The translations under genes were made by a program, and so were the position numbers. The notes below the pieces were generated by a model. It worked only from the letters and a program-made list of their open reading frames with translations, searched no databases and was not told the origin of the DNA. DNA of 64,000 nucleotides from Chamaelirium japonicum (lineage: Eukaryota > Streptophyta > Magnoliopsida > Liliales > Melanthiaceae), in NCBI GenBank assembly GCA_947650365.1, contig CANTAL010000129.1:310001-374000 (forward strand), read 5' to 3'. This document shows, piece after piece, positions 1 to 12,493 of the stretch (position 1 is its first letter; each line of letters starts with the position of its first letter).

Positions 1-247
1 GAATGGATCGTACGAATGAATTAGAATGGATACATTTGTGCGAACGAATTAGAATGGATCGTACGAATGAATTAGAATGGATCTTACGAATGAATTAGAA
101 TGGATCGTACAAATGAATTAGAAAGATTACATTTGTGAGAATGAATTAGAATGGATCGTACGAATGAATTAGAATGGATCGTACGAATGGATTAGAATGG
201 ATCGTACGAATGGATTAGAATGGATCGCACGAATGAATTAGAATGGA

Positions 248-454
248 TCATACAAATGAATTAGAAAGGTTATATTCGTGAGAATGAATTAGAATGGATC
301 GTACGAATGAATTAGAATGGTACATGCGAATAAATTTGAATGGATCGTACGAATGAATTAGAATGGATGGAACGAATGAATTAGAATGGATACATTCGAG
401 CGAATGAATTAGAATAGATCGTAGGAATGAATTAGAATGGATCATACAAATCAA
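248..454 (-). repeat. S1 composite block, 68-codon chance frame
   Basis: About 200 bp made of a 28-mer with AAAGGTTA, a GTAC 23-mer, an ATGC unit, a TTTGAATGG 23-mer, a CGAAC unit, a 28-mer ending CGAGC and a CGTAG unit. Here one monomer is shortened (GAATGGTACATGCG at 326). The minus strand is open for 68 codons only because the repeat lacks an in-frame stop. Not a gene. Confidence 0.85.
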
Positions 455-713
455 TTAGAATGGATCGTGCGAATGAATTAGAATGGATTGTACGAATGAA
501 TTAGAATGGATACATTCATGCAAATGAATTAGAATGGATCGTACGAATGAATTAGAATGGATCATACGAATGAATTAGAATGGATCGTACAAATGGATTA
601 GAATGGATCGTACGAATGGATTAGATTGCATTGTACGAATGAATTAGAATAGATACATTTATGCGAATGAATTAGATTGCATCGTACGAATGAATTTGAA
701 TGGATCGGACGAA
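355..713 (+). repeat. 359-bp tandem duplication, left copy
   Basis: Markers TACATTCATGCAAATG (near 511), ATTAGATTGCAT (near 671) and GAATTTGAATGG (692) recur 359 bp downstream in the same order. The exact ends are uncertain because the flanks are also satellite. Confidence 0.7.
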
Positions 714-1072
714 TGAATTAGAAGGGATCGTACGAATGAATTAGAATGGATCTAGGAATGAATTAGAATGGATCGTGCAAATGAATTAGAATGGATACAT
801 GAGTGCGAATGAATTAGAATGGATCGTGCGAATGAATTAGAATGGATCGTACGAATGAATTATAATGGATACATTCATGCAAATGAATTAGAATGGATTG
901 TACGAATGAATTAGAATGGATCATACGAATGAATTAGAATGGAACGTACGAATGGATTAGAATGGATCGTACGAATGGATTAGAACGCATTGTACGAATG
1001 AATTAGAATAGATACATTTGTGCGAATGAATTAGATTGCATCGTACGAATGAATTTGAATGGATCGTACGAT
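714..1072 (+). repeat. 359-bp tandem duplication, right copy
   Basis: Partner of the unit to its left, with the markers at about 870, 1030 and 1051. One monomer near 751 has lost a base (GATCTAGG for GATCGTAGG). The right end runs into the first F to R switch. Confidence 0.7.
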
Positions 1073-1287
1073 GCAATCTAATTCATTCGCACGATCCATT
1101 CTAATTCATTCGTACGATCCATTCTAATTCATTCGTATGATCCATTCTAATTCATTCGCTCGAATGTAACCATTCTAATTCATTCGTACGATTCATTCTA
1201 ATTCATTCGTACGATCCATTCTAATGCATTCGTACGATTCATTCAAATTCATTCGTACCATCCATTCTAATTCAGTCGTATGAATGT
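1068..1287 (-). repeat. R block, 220 bp
   Basis: Reverse monomers. The right switch is at CGTATGAATGTATCATACG, a form also used near 39610 and 61803. Confidence 0.9.
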
Positions 1288-2526
1288 ATCATACGAATGA
1301 ATTAGAATGGATCATAGGAATGAATTAGAATGGATCGTGCAAATGAATTTGAATGGATACATTCGTGCGAGTAAATTAGAATGGATCGTAGGAATGAATT
1401 AGAATGGATCGTACGATTGAATTAGAATGGTTACATTCGTGCAAATGAATTAGAATGGATCGTACGAATGGATTAGAATGGATCGTACGAATGGATTAGA
1501 ATGGATCGTACGAATGGATTAGAATGGATCGTACGAATGAATTAGAATGGATCGTACAAATGAATTAGAAAGGTTACATTTGTGAGAATGAATTATAATG
1601 GATCGTACGAATGGATTAGAATGGATTGTACGAATGGATTAGAATGGATTGTACGATTGGATTAGAATGGATCGTACGAATGAATTAGAATGGATACATT
1701 CGTGTGAATGAATAAGAATGGATTGTATGAATGAATTAGAATGGATCGTACGAATGAATTAGAATGGTTACATTCGTGCGAATGAACTAGAATGGATCGT
1801 ACGAATAAATTAGAATGGATACATTCGAGCGAATGAATTAGAATAGATCATACGAATGAATTAGAATGGATCGTACAAATGAATTAGAAAGGTTACATTT
1901 GTGAGAATAAGTTAGAATGGATCGTATGAATGAATTAGAATGGTTACATTTATGCAAATGATTTAGAATGGATTATACGAATGAATTAGAATGGATCATA
2001 CGAACGAATTAGAATGGATCGTGCGAATGAATTAGAATGGATCGTACAAATGAATTAGAATGGATCATACAACTGAATTAGAATGGATACATTCGTGCGA
2101 ATGAATTAGAATGGATCGTAGGAATGAATTAGAATGGATCGTACGAATGAATTAGAATGGTTACATTCGTGCGAATGAATTAGAATGGATCGTACGAATG
2201 GATTAGAATGGATCGTACGAATGGATTAGAATGGATCATACGAATGAATTAGAATGGATTGTGAGAATGAATTAGAATGGATACAGTCGTGCGAATGAAT
2301 TAGAATGGAATGTAAGAATGATTTAGAATGGATCGTACTAATGAATTAGAATGGATCCATTCGTACAAATGAATTAGAATGGATCGTACGAATGAATTAG
2401 AATGGATCCTACGAATGGATTAGAATGGATCGTACGAATGAATTAGAATGGATCGTACGAATGAATTAGAATAGCTCATACAAATGAATGAATCGTACGA
2501 ACGAATTAGAATGGATACATTCAAAT
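1288..2526 (+). repeat. F block, 1.2 kb
   Basis: Runs of GGATTA monomers near 1460-1680 and 2185-2230. Ends at the ATTCAAATATATCC switch shared with 52671. Confidence 0.9.
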
Positions 2527-2610
2527 ATATCCATTCTAATTCATTCGTACAATCCATTCAAATTCATTCGTACGATGCAATCTAATTCATTCGCACAAAT
2601 GTATCTATTC
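2280..2610 (+). repeat. Dispersed duplicate of 52400-52760
   Basis: Shares GAATGTAAGAATG-type and GGATCCATTCGTAC monomers, GCTCATAC followed by the short AATGAATGAATCG, and the F to R switch ACATTCAAATATATCC. The later R arm also matches. It preserves an inversion junction 50 kb from its partner. Confidence 0.75.
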
Positions 2611-2872
2611 TAATTTATTCGTACAATGCGTTCTAATCCATTCGTACGATCCATTCTAATCCATTCGTACGATCCATTCAAATTCATTCGCACGAATGTA
2701 TCCATTCAAATTTATTCGTACGATCCATTCTAATTCATTCGTACAATCTATTCAAATTCATTCGTATGATCAATTCTAATTCATTCGCACGATCCATTCT
2801 AATTCATTCGTACGATCTATTCTAATTCATTCGTACGATCCATTCTAATTCATTCGCACGAATGTATCCATT
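2527..2872 (-). repeat. R block, 346 bp
   Basis: Contains the GATGCAATC and AATGCGTTC variants, the reverse of the ATTGCAT and GAACGCATT units in F block 1. Turns back to F at ATTCAAATGAATG. Confidence 0.9.
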
Positions 2873-5130
2873 CAAATGAATGAATTAGAATGGATTCATT
2901 CGAGCGAATGAATTAGAATAGATCGTACGAATGAATTAGAATGGATACCTTTGTGCATATAAATTAGAATGGATCGTACGAATGGATTAGAATGGATCGT
3001 ACGAATGGATTAGAATGGATCGTGCGAATGAATTAGAATGGATACATTCGTGCGAATGAATTAGAATGGAATGTAAGAATGAATTAGAATGGATCGTACT
3101 AATGAATTAGAATGGATCCATTCGTATAAATGAATTAGAATGGATCGTACGAATGAATTAGAATGGATCATATGAACGAATTAGAATGGATCATGCGAAT
3201 GAATTAGAATGGATCATGCGAATGAATTTGAATGGATCGTAGGAATGAATTATAATGGATCGTACGAATGGATTAGAATGGATCGTGCGAATGAATTAGA
3301 ATGGGTCGTATGAATGAATAAGAATGGATCGTACGAATGAATTAGAATGGATACATTCGAGCGAATGAATTAGAATGGATTAGAATGGATCGTACGAATG
3401 AATCAGAATGGATCGTACGAATGAATTAGAACGGATCGTACAAATAAATTAGAATGGATCGTACGAATGAATTAGAATGGATCGTACGAATGGATTAGAA
3501 CGCATTGTATGAATGAATTAGAATGGATCGTACGAATGAATTAGAATGGATCGTACGAATGAATTAGAATGGATACATTCGAGCGAATGAATTAGAATGG
3601 ATCATACGAATGGATTAGAATGGATCGTACGAATGGATTAGAATGGATCGTACGAATGAATTAGAATGGATCATACAAATGAATTAGAAAGGTTACATTC
3701 ATGAGAATGAATTAGAATGGATCGTACGAATGAATTAGAATGGATCCACCGAATAAATTAGAATGGTTATATTTGTGCGAATGAATTAGAATGTATCATG
3801 CGAATGAATTAGAATGGATCGTACGAATGAATTAGAATGGTTACATTCGTACGAATGAATTTGAATGGATCGTACGAATGAATTAGAATGGATCGTGCGT
3901 ATGAATTAGAATTGATCATACGAATGAATTAGAATGGATCGTAGGAATGAATTAGAATGGATCGTATGAATGAATTAGAATGGTTTCATTCGTGCGAATG
4001 AATTAGAATGGATCGTACGAATAGTTTAGAATGGATCGTACGAATGGATAAGAATGAATCGTACGAATGAATTAGAATGGATACATTCGAGCGAATGAAT
4101 TAGAATGGATCGTACGAATGGATTAGAATGGATCGTACGAATGGATTAGAATGGATCATACGAATGGATTAGAATGGATCGTACGAATGAATTAGAATGG
4201 ATCATACAAATGAATTAGAAAGGTTACATTTGTGAGAATGAATTAGAATGGATCGTGCGAATGAATTAGAATTGATCATACGAATGGATTAGAATGGATC
4301 GTACGAATGAATTAGAATGGATACATTCGAGCGAATGAATTAGAATGGATCGTACGAATGAATTAGAATGGAACGTACGAATGAATTAGAATGGATCGTG
4401 CGAATGAAATGGATCGTACGAATGAATTAGAATGGATGATACGAATGAATTAGAATGGATCGTACGAATGAATTTGAATGGATACATTTGTGCGAATGAA
4501 TCTGAATGGATTGTATAAATGAATTAGAATGGATCGTGTGAATGAATTAGAATTGATCGTATGAATGAATTAGAATCGGTCGTACGAATGAATTAGAATG
4601 GAACGTACGAATGAATTAGATCGTACGCATGAATTAGAATGGATCGTACGAATGAATTAAATTGGATACATTCATACGATTGAATTAGAATGGATCGTGC
4701 GAATTAATTAGAATGGATCGTACGAATAAATTTAAATGGATACATTTGTGCGAATGAATATGAATGGATTGTATGAATGAATTACAATGGATCGTGCGAA
4801 TGAATTAGAATGGATCGTACGAATGAATTAGAATAGCTCATACAAATGAATTAGAATGAATCATACGAATAAATTAGAATGGTTACATTCGTGCGAATGA
4901 ATTAGAATAGATCGTACGAATGAATTAGAATGGATCGTATGAATAAATTAGAATGGATCGTGCGAATGAATTAGAATGGATCGTGCGAGTCAATTAGACT
5001 GGATCGTGCGAATGAATAAGAATGGATCTTACGAATGAATTAGAATGGATCGTACGAATTAATTAGAATGGATACATTCGTGCGAATAAATTAGAATAGA
5101 TCGTAGGAATGAATTAGAATGGATCATTTG
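2873..5130 (+). repeat. F block, 2.3 kb
   Basis: Crosses the left HOR boundary at 4781. Holds a GATCCACC marker monomer near 3744. Ends at GATCATTTGCATGAATG, the switch that recurs at 10780 and 16420. Confidence 0.9.
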
Positions 5131-5955
5131 CATGAATGTATCCATTCTAATTCATTTGCACGATCCATTCTAATTCATTCGTATGATCCATTCTTATTCA
5201 TTCATACGATCCATTCTAATTCATTCGCACAATCCATTCTATTTTATTCGTTCGATCCATTCTAATTCATTCGTACGATCCATTCTAATTCGTTCATATG
5301 ATCCATTCTAATTCGTTCGTACGATCCATTCTAATTCGTTCGTACGATCCATTCTAATTTATTCGCACGATCCATTCTAATTCATTCGCACGATCTATTC
5401 TAATTCGTTCATATGATCCATTCTAATTCATTCGCACGAATGTATCCATTCTAGTTCATTCGTACGCTGCATTCTAATTCATTCCTACGCTCCATTCTTA
5501 TTCATCGCACAAATGTATCCCTTCTAACTCATTCGTACGATCCATTCAAATTCATTCGCACGATCGATTCTAATTCATTCGTATGATCCATTCTAATTCA
5601 TTCGTACGATCCATTCTAATTCTTTCGTACGATCCATTCTAATTCATTCGCACGATCTATTCTAATTCATTCGTACAATCCATTCTAATTCATTCGTATG
5701 ATCCATTCTAATTCATTCGCACTATCCATTCTAATTCATTCGTACGATCCATTCTAATTCATTCGTACGATCCATTCTAATTCATTCGTATGATCCATTC
5801 TAATTCATTCGCTCGAATGTATCCATTCTAATTCATTCGTACGATCCATTCTACTTCGTTCATACGATCCATTCTAATTCGTTCGTACGATCCATTCTAA
5901 TTCATTCGTACGATCCATTCTAATCCATTCGTATGATCCTTTCTAATTCATTCGT
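5131..5955 (-). repeat. R block in HOR copy 1, about 825 bp
   Basis: Odd monomers TTTTATTCG (5241), GTACGCTGC (about 5462) and a short TTATTCATCGC (about 5499) mark the HOR. Closes at GTAC 5954-5957 with ACAAATGAATTA. Confidence 0.9.
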
Positions 5956-6850
5956 ACAAATGAATTAGAATGGATCGTACGAATGAATTAGAATGGATTG
6001 TGCGAATAAATTAGAATGGATCGTATGAATGAATAAGAATGGATCGTACGAATGAATTAGAATGGATCGTGCAAATGAATTAGAATGGATACATTCGTCC
6101 GAATGAATTAGAATGGATCGTGCGAATGAATTAGAATGGATCGTACGAATGAATTAGAATGGATATATTTGAACGAATAAATTAGAATGGATCATACGAA
6201 TGAATTAGAATGGATAATACAAATGAATTAGAATGGATTGTGCAAATGAATTAGAATCGATCGTACGAATGAATTAGAATGGATCGTACGAATGAATTAG
6301 ATCGTACGAATGAATTAGAATGGATCATACGAATGAATTAAAATGGATACATTCAAAGGACTGAATTAGAATGGATCGTCCGAATTAATTAGAATGGATC
6401 GTACGAATGAATTTGAATGGATACATTTGTGTGAATGAATCTTAATGGATTATATGAATGAATTACAATGGATCGTATGAATGAATTATAATGGATCGTA
6501 CGAATGAATTAGAATAGCTCATACGAATGAATTAGAATGAATCGTACAAATGAATTAGAATGGTTACATTTCTGCGAATGAATTAGAATAGATCGTACGA
6601 ATGAATTAGAATGGATCATACGAATAAATTAGAATGGATCGTGCGAATGAATTAGAATGGATCGTACGAATGAATTAGAAAGGATCCACCAATGAGTTAG
6701 AATGGATCATACGAATTAATTAGAATGGATCGTACGAAAGAATTAGAATGGATTGTGCGAATGAATTAGAATGGATCTTATGAATGAATAAGAATGGATC
6801 GTACGAATGCATTAGAATGGATACATTCGTGCGAATGAATTAGAATGGAT
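5956..6850 (+). repeat. F block in HOR copy 1, about 895 bp
   Basis: Contains TCAAAGGACTG near 6353 and a short GATCCACCAATGAG monomer near 6685. Ends with the arms GAATTAGAATG and CATTCTAATTC around GATT. Confidence 0.9.
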
Positions 6851-7366
6851 TCATTCTAATTCATTCGCACGATCCATTCTAATTCATTCGTACGATCCAT
6901 TCTAATTCATTCGCACGATCTATTCTAATCCATTCGTACGATCCATTCTAATCCATTCGTACGATCCATTCTAATCCATTCGTACGATCCATTCTGATTC
7001 ATTCGCATGATCCATTCTAATTCATTCATACGATCCATTCTAATTCATTCGCTCGAATGTATCCATCCTAATTCATTCGTTCGATCCATTCTAATTCATT
7101 CGTACGATCCATTCAAATTCATTCACATGATCCATTCTAATTCATTCGTACGATCCATTCTAATTCATTCTCACAAATGTAACCTTTCTAATTCATTTGT
7201 ATGATCCATTCTAATTCATTCATACGATCCATTCTAATTCATTCGCACGTATGTATCCATTCTAATGCATTCGTACGATTCATTCTAATTCATTCGCACG
7301 ATCCATTCTAATTCATTCGTACGATCCATTTTTATTCATTCATACGATCCATTCTAATTCATTTGT
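6851..7366 (-). repeat. R block in HOR copy 1, about 516 bp
   Basis: Carries S1 at 7007-7204 and an AATGCATTCG marker near 7264. Returns to F at GTAC 7365-7368. Confidence 0.9.
7007..7204 (+). repeat. S1 block in HOR copy 1
   Basis: R-oriented S1, read on + as 65 open codons built from IHSNSF, SILIHS and DPFKFI segments. Equivalent blocks in the other HOR copies (about 12651 and 18291) carry a base change and lose the start or the length, so the frame is not kept between near-identical copies. Confidence 0.85.
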
Positions 7367-7841
7367 ACGAATGAATTAGAATGGATAGTACGAATGGATT
7401 AGAATGGATCGTGCGAATGAATTAGAATGGATACATTCGTACGAACGAATTAGAATGGATCGTATGAATGAATTAGAATGGATCGTACGAATAAATTAGA
7501 ATGGATATATTCAAGCGAATGAATTAGAATGGATCATACGAATGAATTAGAATGGATCATAGGAATGAATTAGAATGGATCGTACGAATGGATTAGAACG
7601 CATTGTACAAATGAATTAGAATGGATCGTACAAATGAATTAGAATGGATACATTTGTGCGAATGAATTAGAATGGATCGTACGAATGAATTAGAATGGAT
7701 CGTGTGAATGAATTAGAATGGATAGTGCGAATGAATTAGAATGGATCGTACGAATGAATTAGAATAGATCCACCGAATGAGTTAGAATGGATCTTATGAA
7801 TGAATTAGAATGGATCGTATGAACGAATTAGAATGAATCGT
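7367..7841 (+). repeat. F block in HOR copy 1, 475 bp
   Basis: Has GATAGTAC and GATCCACC variants. Ends at a J junction: GAATGAATC, GTAC, then GATCCATTC. Confidence 0.9.
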
Positions 7842-7912
7842 ACGATCCATTCTAATTCATTCGTCCGATCCATTCTAATTCATTCGCACGAATGTATCCA
7901 TTCTAATTCATT
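7842..7912 (-). repeat. Short R block, 71 bp
   Basis: About three monomers. They repeat the first three of the R block at 8319 (CGTCCG, then CGCACGAAT), then stop at TTCATTGAAAGAATTAG. Confidence 0.9.
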
Positions 7913-8318
7913 GAAAGAATTAGAATGGATCATACGAATGAATTAGAATGGATCTTGCGAATGAATTAGAATGGATTGTACGATAGAATGGATACATTCG
8001 TGCGAATAAATTAGAATGGATTGTACGAATGAATTAGAATGGATCGTGCGAATGAATTAGAATGAATCGTACAAATGAATTAGAATTGATCGTACGAATG
8101 GATTTGAATGGATATATTTGTACAAATAAATTAGAATGGATTGTACGAATAAATTAGAATGGATACATTCTTGCGAATAAATAAGAATGGATCGTATATT
8201 CGTACAAATAAATTAGAATGGATCATATGAATGAATTAGAATGGATCGTGCGAATGAATTAGAATGAATCGTACGAATGCATTAGAATGGATCGTACGAA
8301 TGAATTAGAATGAATCGT
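7913..8318 (+). repeat. F block in HOR copy 1, about 406 bp
   Basis: Contains a shortened monomer GTACGATAGAATGG, the 31-bp unit and the GAATGCATTAG marker. Ends at a J junction. Confidence 0.9.
8175..8205 (+). repeat. Rare 31-bp monomer (TATATTCGT type)
   Basis: GAATAAATAA then GAATGGATCG and TATATTCGTAC: a 23-mer whose GATCG is followed by TATATTCG before the closing TAC or TGC. Relatives are near 13838, 19478, 31847, 60387 and 61556. All follow a 28-mer ending CTTGC or CTTGTG, so the neighbours were copied with it. Three of the six are the equivalent sites of the 5.64 kb HOR. Confidence 0.85.
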
Positions 8319-9181
8319 ACGATCCATTCTAATTCATTCGTCCGATCCATTCTAATTCATTCGCACGAATATATCCATTCTAATTCATTCGTACAATCCA
8401 TTCAAATTCATTCGCATGATCCATTCTAATTCATTCGTATGATCCATTCTAATTCATTCCTATGATCTATTCTAATTCATTCGCTCGAATGTATCCATTT
8501 TAATTCATTCGTTCGATCCATTCTAATTCATTCGTACGATCCATTCAAATTCATTCGCATGATCCATTCTAATTCATTCGTACGATCCATTCTAATTCAT
8601 TCTCACGAATGTAACCTTTCTAATTCATTTGTATGATCCATTCTAATTCATTCGTACGATCCATTCTAATCCATTCGTACGATCCATTCTAATCCATTCG
8701 TACGATCCATTCTAATTCATTCGTACGATCCATTCTAATTCATTCTCCCAAATGTAACCTTTCTAATTCATTTGTACGATCCATTCTAATTCATTCGTAC
8801 GATCCATTCTAATCTATTCGTACGATCCATTCTAATCCATTCGTACGATCCATTCTAATTCATTCGCACAAATGTAACCATTCTAATTCATTCGTACGAT
8901 CCATTCTAATTCATTCCTATGATCCATTCTAATTCATTCGCACGAATGTATCCATTCTAATTCATTTGCACGATCCATTCTAATTCATTCCTATGATCCA
9001 TTCTAATTCATTCGTACGATCCATTCTAATTCATTCGCTCGAATGTATCCATTCTAATTTATTTGTACGATCCATTCTAATTCGTTCATACGATCCATTC
9101 TAATTCGTTCGTATGATCCATTCTAATTCATTCGTACGATCCATTCTAATCCATTCGTACGATCCATTCTAATTCATTTGT
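8319..9181 (-). repeat. R block in HOR copy 1, 863 bp between GTACs
   Basis: J right arm, S1-like block (about 8416-8620), two TAACCTTTC 28-mers with CCATTCG runs, then S2. Closes at TTTGTACAAA, a perfect palindrome. Confidence 0.9.
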
Positions 9182-10780
9182 ACAAATGAATTAGAATGGA
9201 TAGTATGAATGCATAAGAATGGATCGTACAAATGAATTAGAATGGATCGTGCGAATGAATTAGAATGAATCGTTCGAATGAATTAGAATGGATATATTCA
9301 AGCGAATGAATTAGAATGGATCGTACGAATGAATTAGAATGGATCAAAGGAATGAATTAGAATGGATCGTGCAAATGAATTAGAATGGATACATTCGTGC
9401 GAATGAATTAGAATGGATTGTAGGAATAAATTAGAATGGATCGTACGAATGAATTAGAATGGTTACATTCGTGCGAATGAATTAGAATGGATTGTACGAA
9501 TGTATTAGAGTGGATCATGCGAATGAATTAGAATTGATCATACGAATGAATTAGAATGGATCGTACGAACGAATTAGAATGGATCGTATGAACGAATTAG
9601 AATGGATCGTACGAATGAATTAGAATGGATACATTCGAGCGAATGAATTAGAATGGATCGTACGAATGAATTAGAATGGATCGTACGAATAATTTAGAAT
9701 TGATCGTACGAATGAATTAGAATGGATCATAGGAATGAATTAGAATGGATCATGCAAATGAATTAGAATGGATACATTCATGCGAATGAATTAGAATGGA
9801 TCGTAGGAATTAATTAGAATGGATCGTATGAATGAATTAGAATGGTTACATTCGTGCGAATGAATTAGAATGGATCGTACGAATGGATTAGAATGGATCG
9901 TACGAATGGATTAGAATTGATCGTATGAATTAGAATGGATCGTACGAATGAATTATAATGGATACATTCATACGACTGAATTAGAATGGATCGTGCAAAT
10001 TAATTAGAATGGATCATACGAATGAATTTGAATGGATACATTTGTGCGATGAATCTGAATGGATTGTATGAATGAATTACAGTGGATCGTACGGATGGAT
10101 TAGAATGGATCGTACGAATGAATTAGAATGGATCATACCAATGAATTAGAAAGGTTACATTCGTGAGAATGAATTAGAATGGATCGTACGAATGAATTAG
10201 AATGGATCATGCGAATGAATTTGAATGGATCGTACGAATGAATTAGAATAGATCGAACGAATGAATTAGAATGGATACATTCGAGCGAATGAATTAGAAT
10301 AGATCATAGGAATGAATTAGAATGGATCATACAAATGAATTAGAATGGATCGTGCGAATGAATTAGAATGGATCGTACGAATGAATTAGAATGAATCGTA
10401 TGAATGAATTAGAATGGATCGTACGAATGAATTACAATGGATCGTGCGAATGAATTAGAATGGATCGTACGAATGAATTAGAATAGCTCATACAAATGAA
10501 TTAGAATGAATCATACGAATGAATTAGAATGGTTACATTCGTGCGAATGAATTAGAATAGATCGTACGAATGAATTAGAATGGATCGTATGAATAAATTA
10601 GAATGGATCGTGCGAATGAATTAGAATGGATCGTGCGAATCAATTAGACTGGATCGTGCGAATGAATAAGAATGGATCTTACGAATGAATTAGAATGGAT
10701 CGTACGAATTAATTAGAATGGATACATTCGTGCGAATGAATTAGAATAGATCGTAGGAATGAATTAGAATGGATCATTTG
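9182..10780 (+). repeat. F block, 1.6 kb, spans HOR 1/2 boundary
   Basis: Holds S2 in F (about 9570-9860) and an S1 relative (about 10130-10320). One base is missing near 10048 (TGCGATGAATC). Confidence 0.9.
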
Positions 10781-11600
10781 CATGAATGTATCCATTCTAA
10801 TTCATTTGCACGATCCATTCTAATTCATTCGTATGATCCATTCTTATTCATTCATACGATCCATTCTAATTCATTCGCACAATCCATTCTATTTTATTCG
10901 TTCGATCCATTCTAATTCATTCGTACGATCCATTCTAATTCGTTTATATGATCCATTCTAATTCGTTCGTACGATCCATTCTAATTCGTTCGTACGATCC
11001 ATTCTAATTCATTCGCACGATCCATTCTAATTCATTCGCACGATCCATTCTAATTCTTTTATATGATCCATTCTAATTCATTCGCACGAATGTATCCATT
11101 CTAGTTCATTCGTACGCTGCATTCTAATTCATTCCTACGCTCCATTCTTATTTATCGCACAAATGTATCCCTTCTAACTCATTCGTACGATCCATTCAAA
11201 TTCATTTGCACGATCGATTCATTCGTATGATCCATTCTAATTCATTCGTACGATCCATTCTAATTCTTTCGTACGATCCATTCTAATTCATTCGCACGAT
11301 CTATTCTAATTCATTCGTACAATCCATTCTATTTCATTCGTACGATCCATTCTAATTCATTTGCACTATCTATTCTAATTCATTCGTACGATCCATTCTA
11401 ATTCATTCGTACGATCCATTCTAATTCATTCGTACGATCCATTCTAATTCATTCGCTCGAATGTATCCATTCTAATTCATTCGTACGATCCATTCTACTT
11501 CGTTCATACGATCCATTCTAATTCGTTCGTACGATCCATTCTAATTCATTCGTACGATCCATTCTAATCCATTCGTATGATCCATTCTAATTTATTCGTA
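10781..11600 (-). repeat. R block in HOR copy 2, about 820 bp
   Basis: Equivalent to 5131-5955, less the 6 bp TAATTC (CGATCGATTCATTCG near 11212). Closes at GTAC 11598-11601. Confidence 0.9.
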
Positions 11601-12493
11601 CAAATGAATTAGATTGGATCGTACGAATGAATTAGAATGGATTGTGCGAATGAATTAGAATGGATCGTATGAATGAATAAGAATGGATCGTACGAATGAA
11701 TTAGAATGGATCGTGCAAATGAATTAGAATGGATACATTCGTTCGAATGAATTAGAATGGATCGTGCGAATGAATTAGAATGGATCGTACGAATGAATTA
11801 GAATGGATATATTTGAACGAATAAATTAGAATGGATCATACAAATGAATTAGAATGGATAATACAAATGAATTAGAATGGATCGTGCAAATGAATTAGAA
11901 TCGATCGTACGAATGAATTAGAATGGATCGTACGAATGAATTAGATCGTACGAATGAATTAGAATGGATCATACGAATGAATTAAAATGGATACATTCAA
12001 AGGACTGAATTAGAATAGATCGTGCGAATTAATTAGAATGGATCGTACGAATGAATTTTAATGGATACATTTGTGCGAATGAATCTTAATGGATTATATG
12101 AATGAATTACAATGGATCGTATGAATGAATTAGAATGGATCGTACGAATGAATTAGAATAGCTTATACAAATGAATTAGAATGAATCGTACAAATGAATT
12201 AGAATGGTTACATTCCTGCGAATGAATTAGAATAGATCGTACGAATGAATTAGAATGGATCATACGAATAAATTAGAATGGATCGTGCGAATGAATTAGA
12301 ACGGATCGTACGAATGAATTAGAAAGGATCCACCAATGAGTTAGAATGGATCATACGAATGAATTAGAATGGATCGTACGAAAGAATTAGAATGGATTGT
12401 GCGAATGAATTAGAATGGATCTTATGAATGAATAAGAATGGATCGTACGAATGCATTAGAATGGATACATTCGTGCGAATGAATTAGAATGGA
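11601..12493 (+). repeat. F block in HOR copy 2
   Basis: Equivalent to 5956-6850, with GCTTATAC for GCTCATAC near 12162. Confidence 0.9.

Larger units (their letters stand above)
1..1067 (+). repeat. F block 1
   Basis: Forward monomers with S1 (248-454) and the 359-bp duplication. Ends at GTAC 1066-1069, with an R arm that begins GATGCAATC. Confidence 0.9.
4781..10430 (+). repeat. 5.65 kb higher-order repeat, copy 1
   Basis: First of three tandem copies. Landmarks and copy spacing: an odd TTTTATTCG monomer near 5241 lies 5650 bp from its copy 2 partner, and the TTCATTGAAA switch at 7907 lies 5644 bp from its partner. Internal blocks are F to 5130, R 5131-5955, F to 6850, R 6851-7366, F to 7841, R 7842-7912, F to 8318, R 8319-9181, then F. 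Copy 1 alone keeps 6 bp (TAATTC) near 5571 that copies 2 and 3 both lack, so those two are probably closer relatives. The left edge is where ATTACAATGG at 4781 starts to match copy 2. Confidence 0.9.

Noticed and set aside
7842-9181. R blocks as inserted inverted-repeat transposons
   Set aside because: Their content is the same satellite in reverse, with no terminal repeats of other sequence, no target-site duplication and no transposase.
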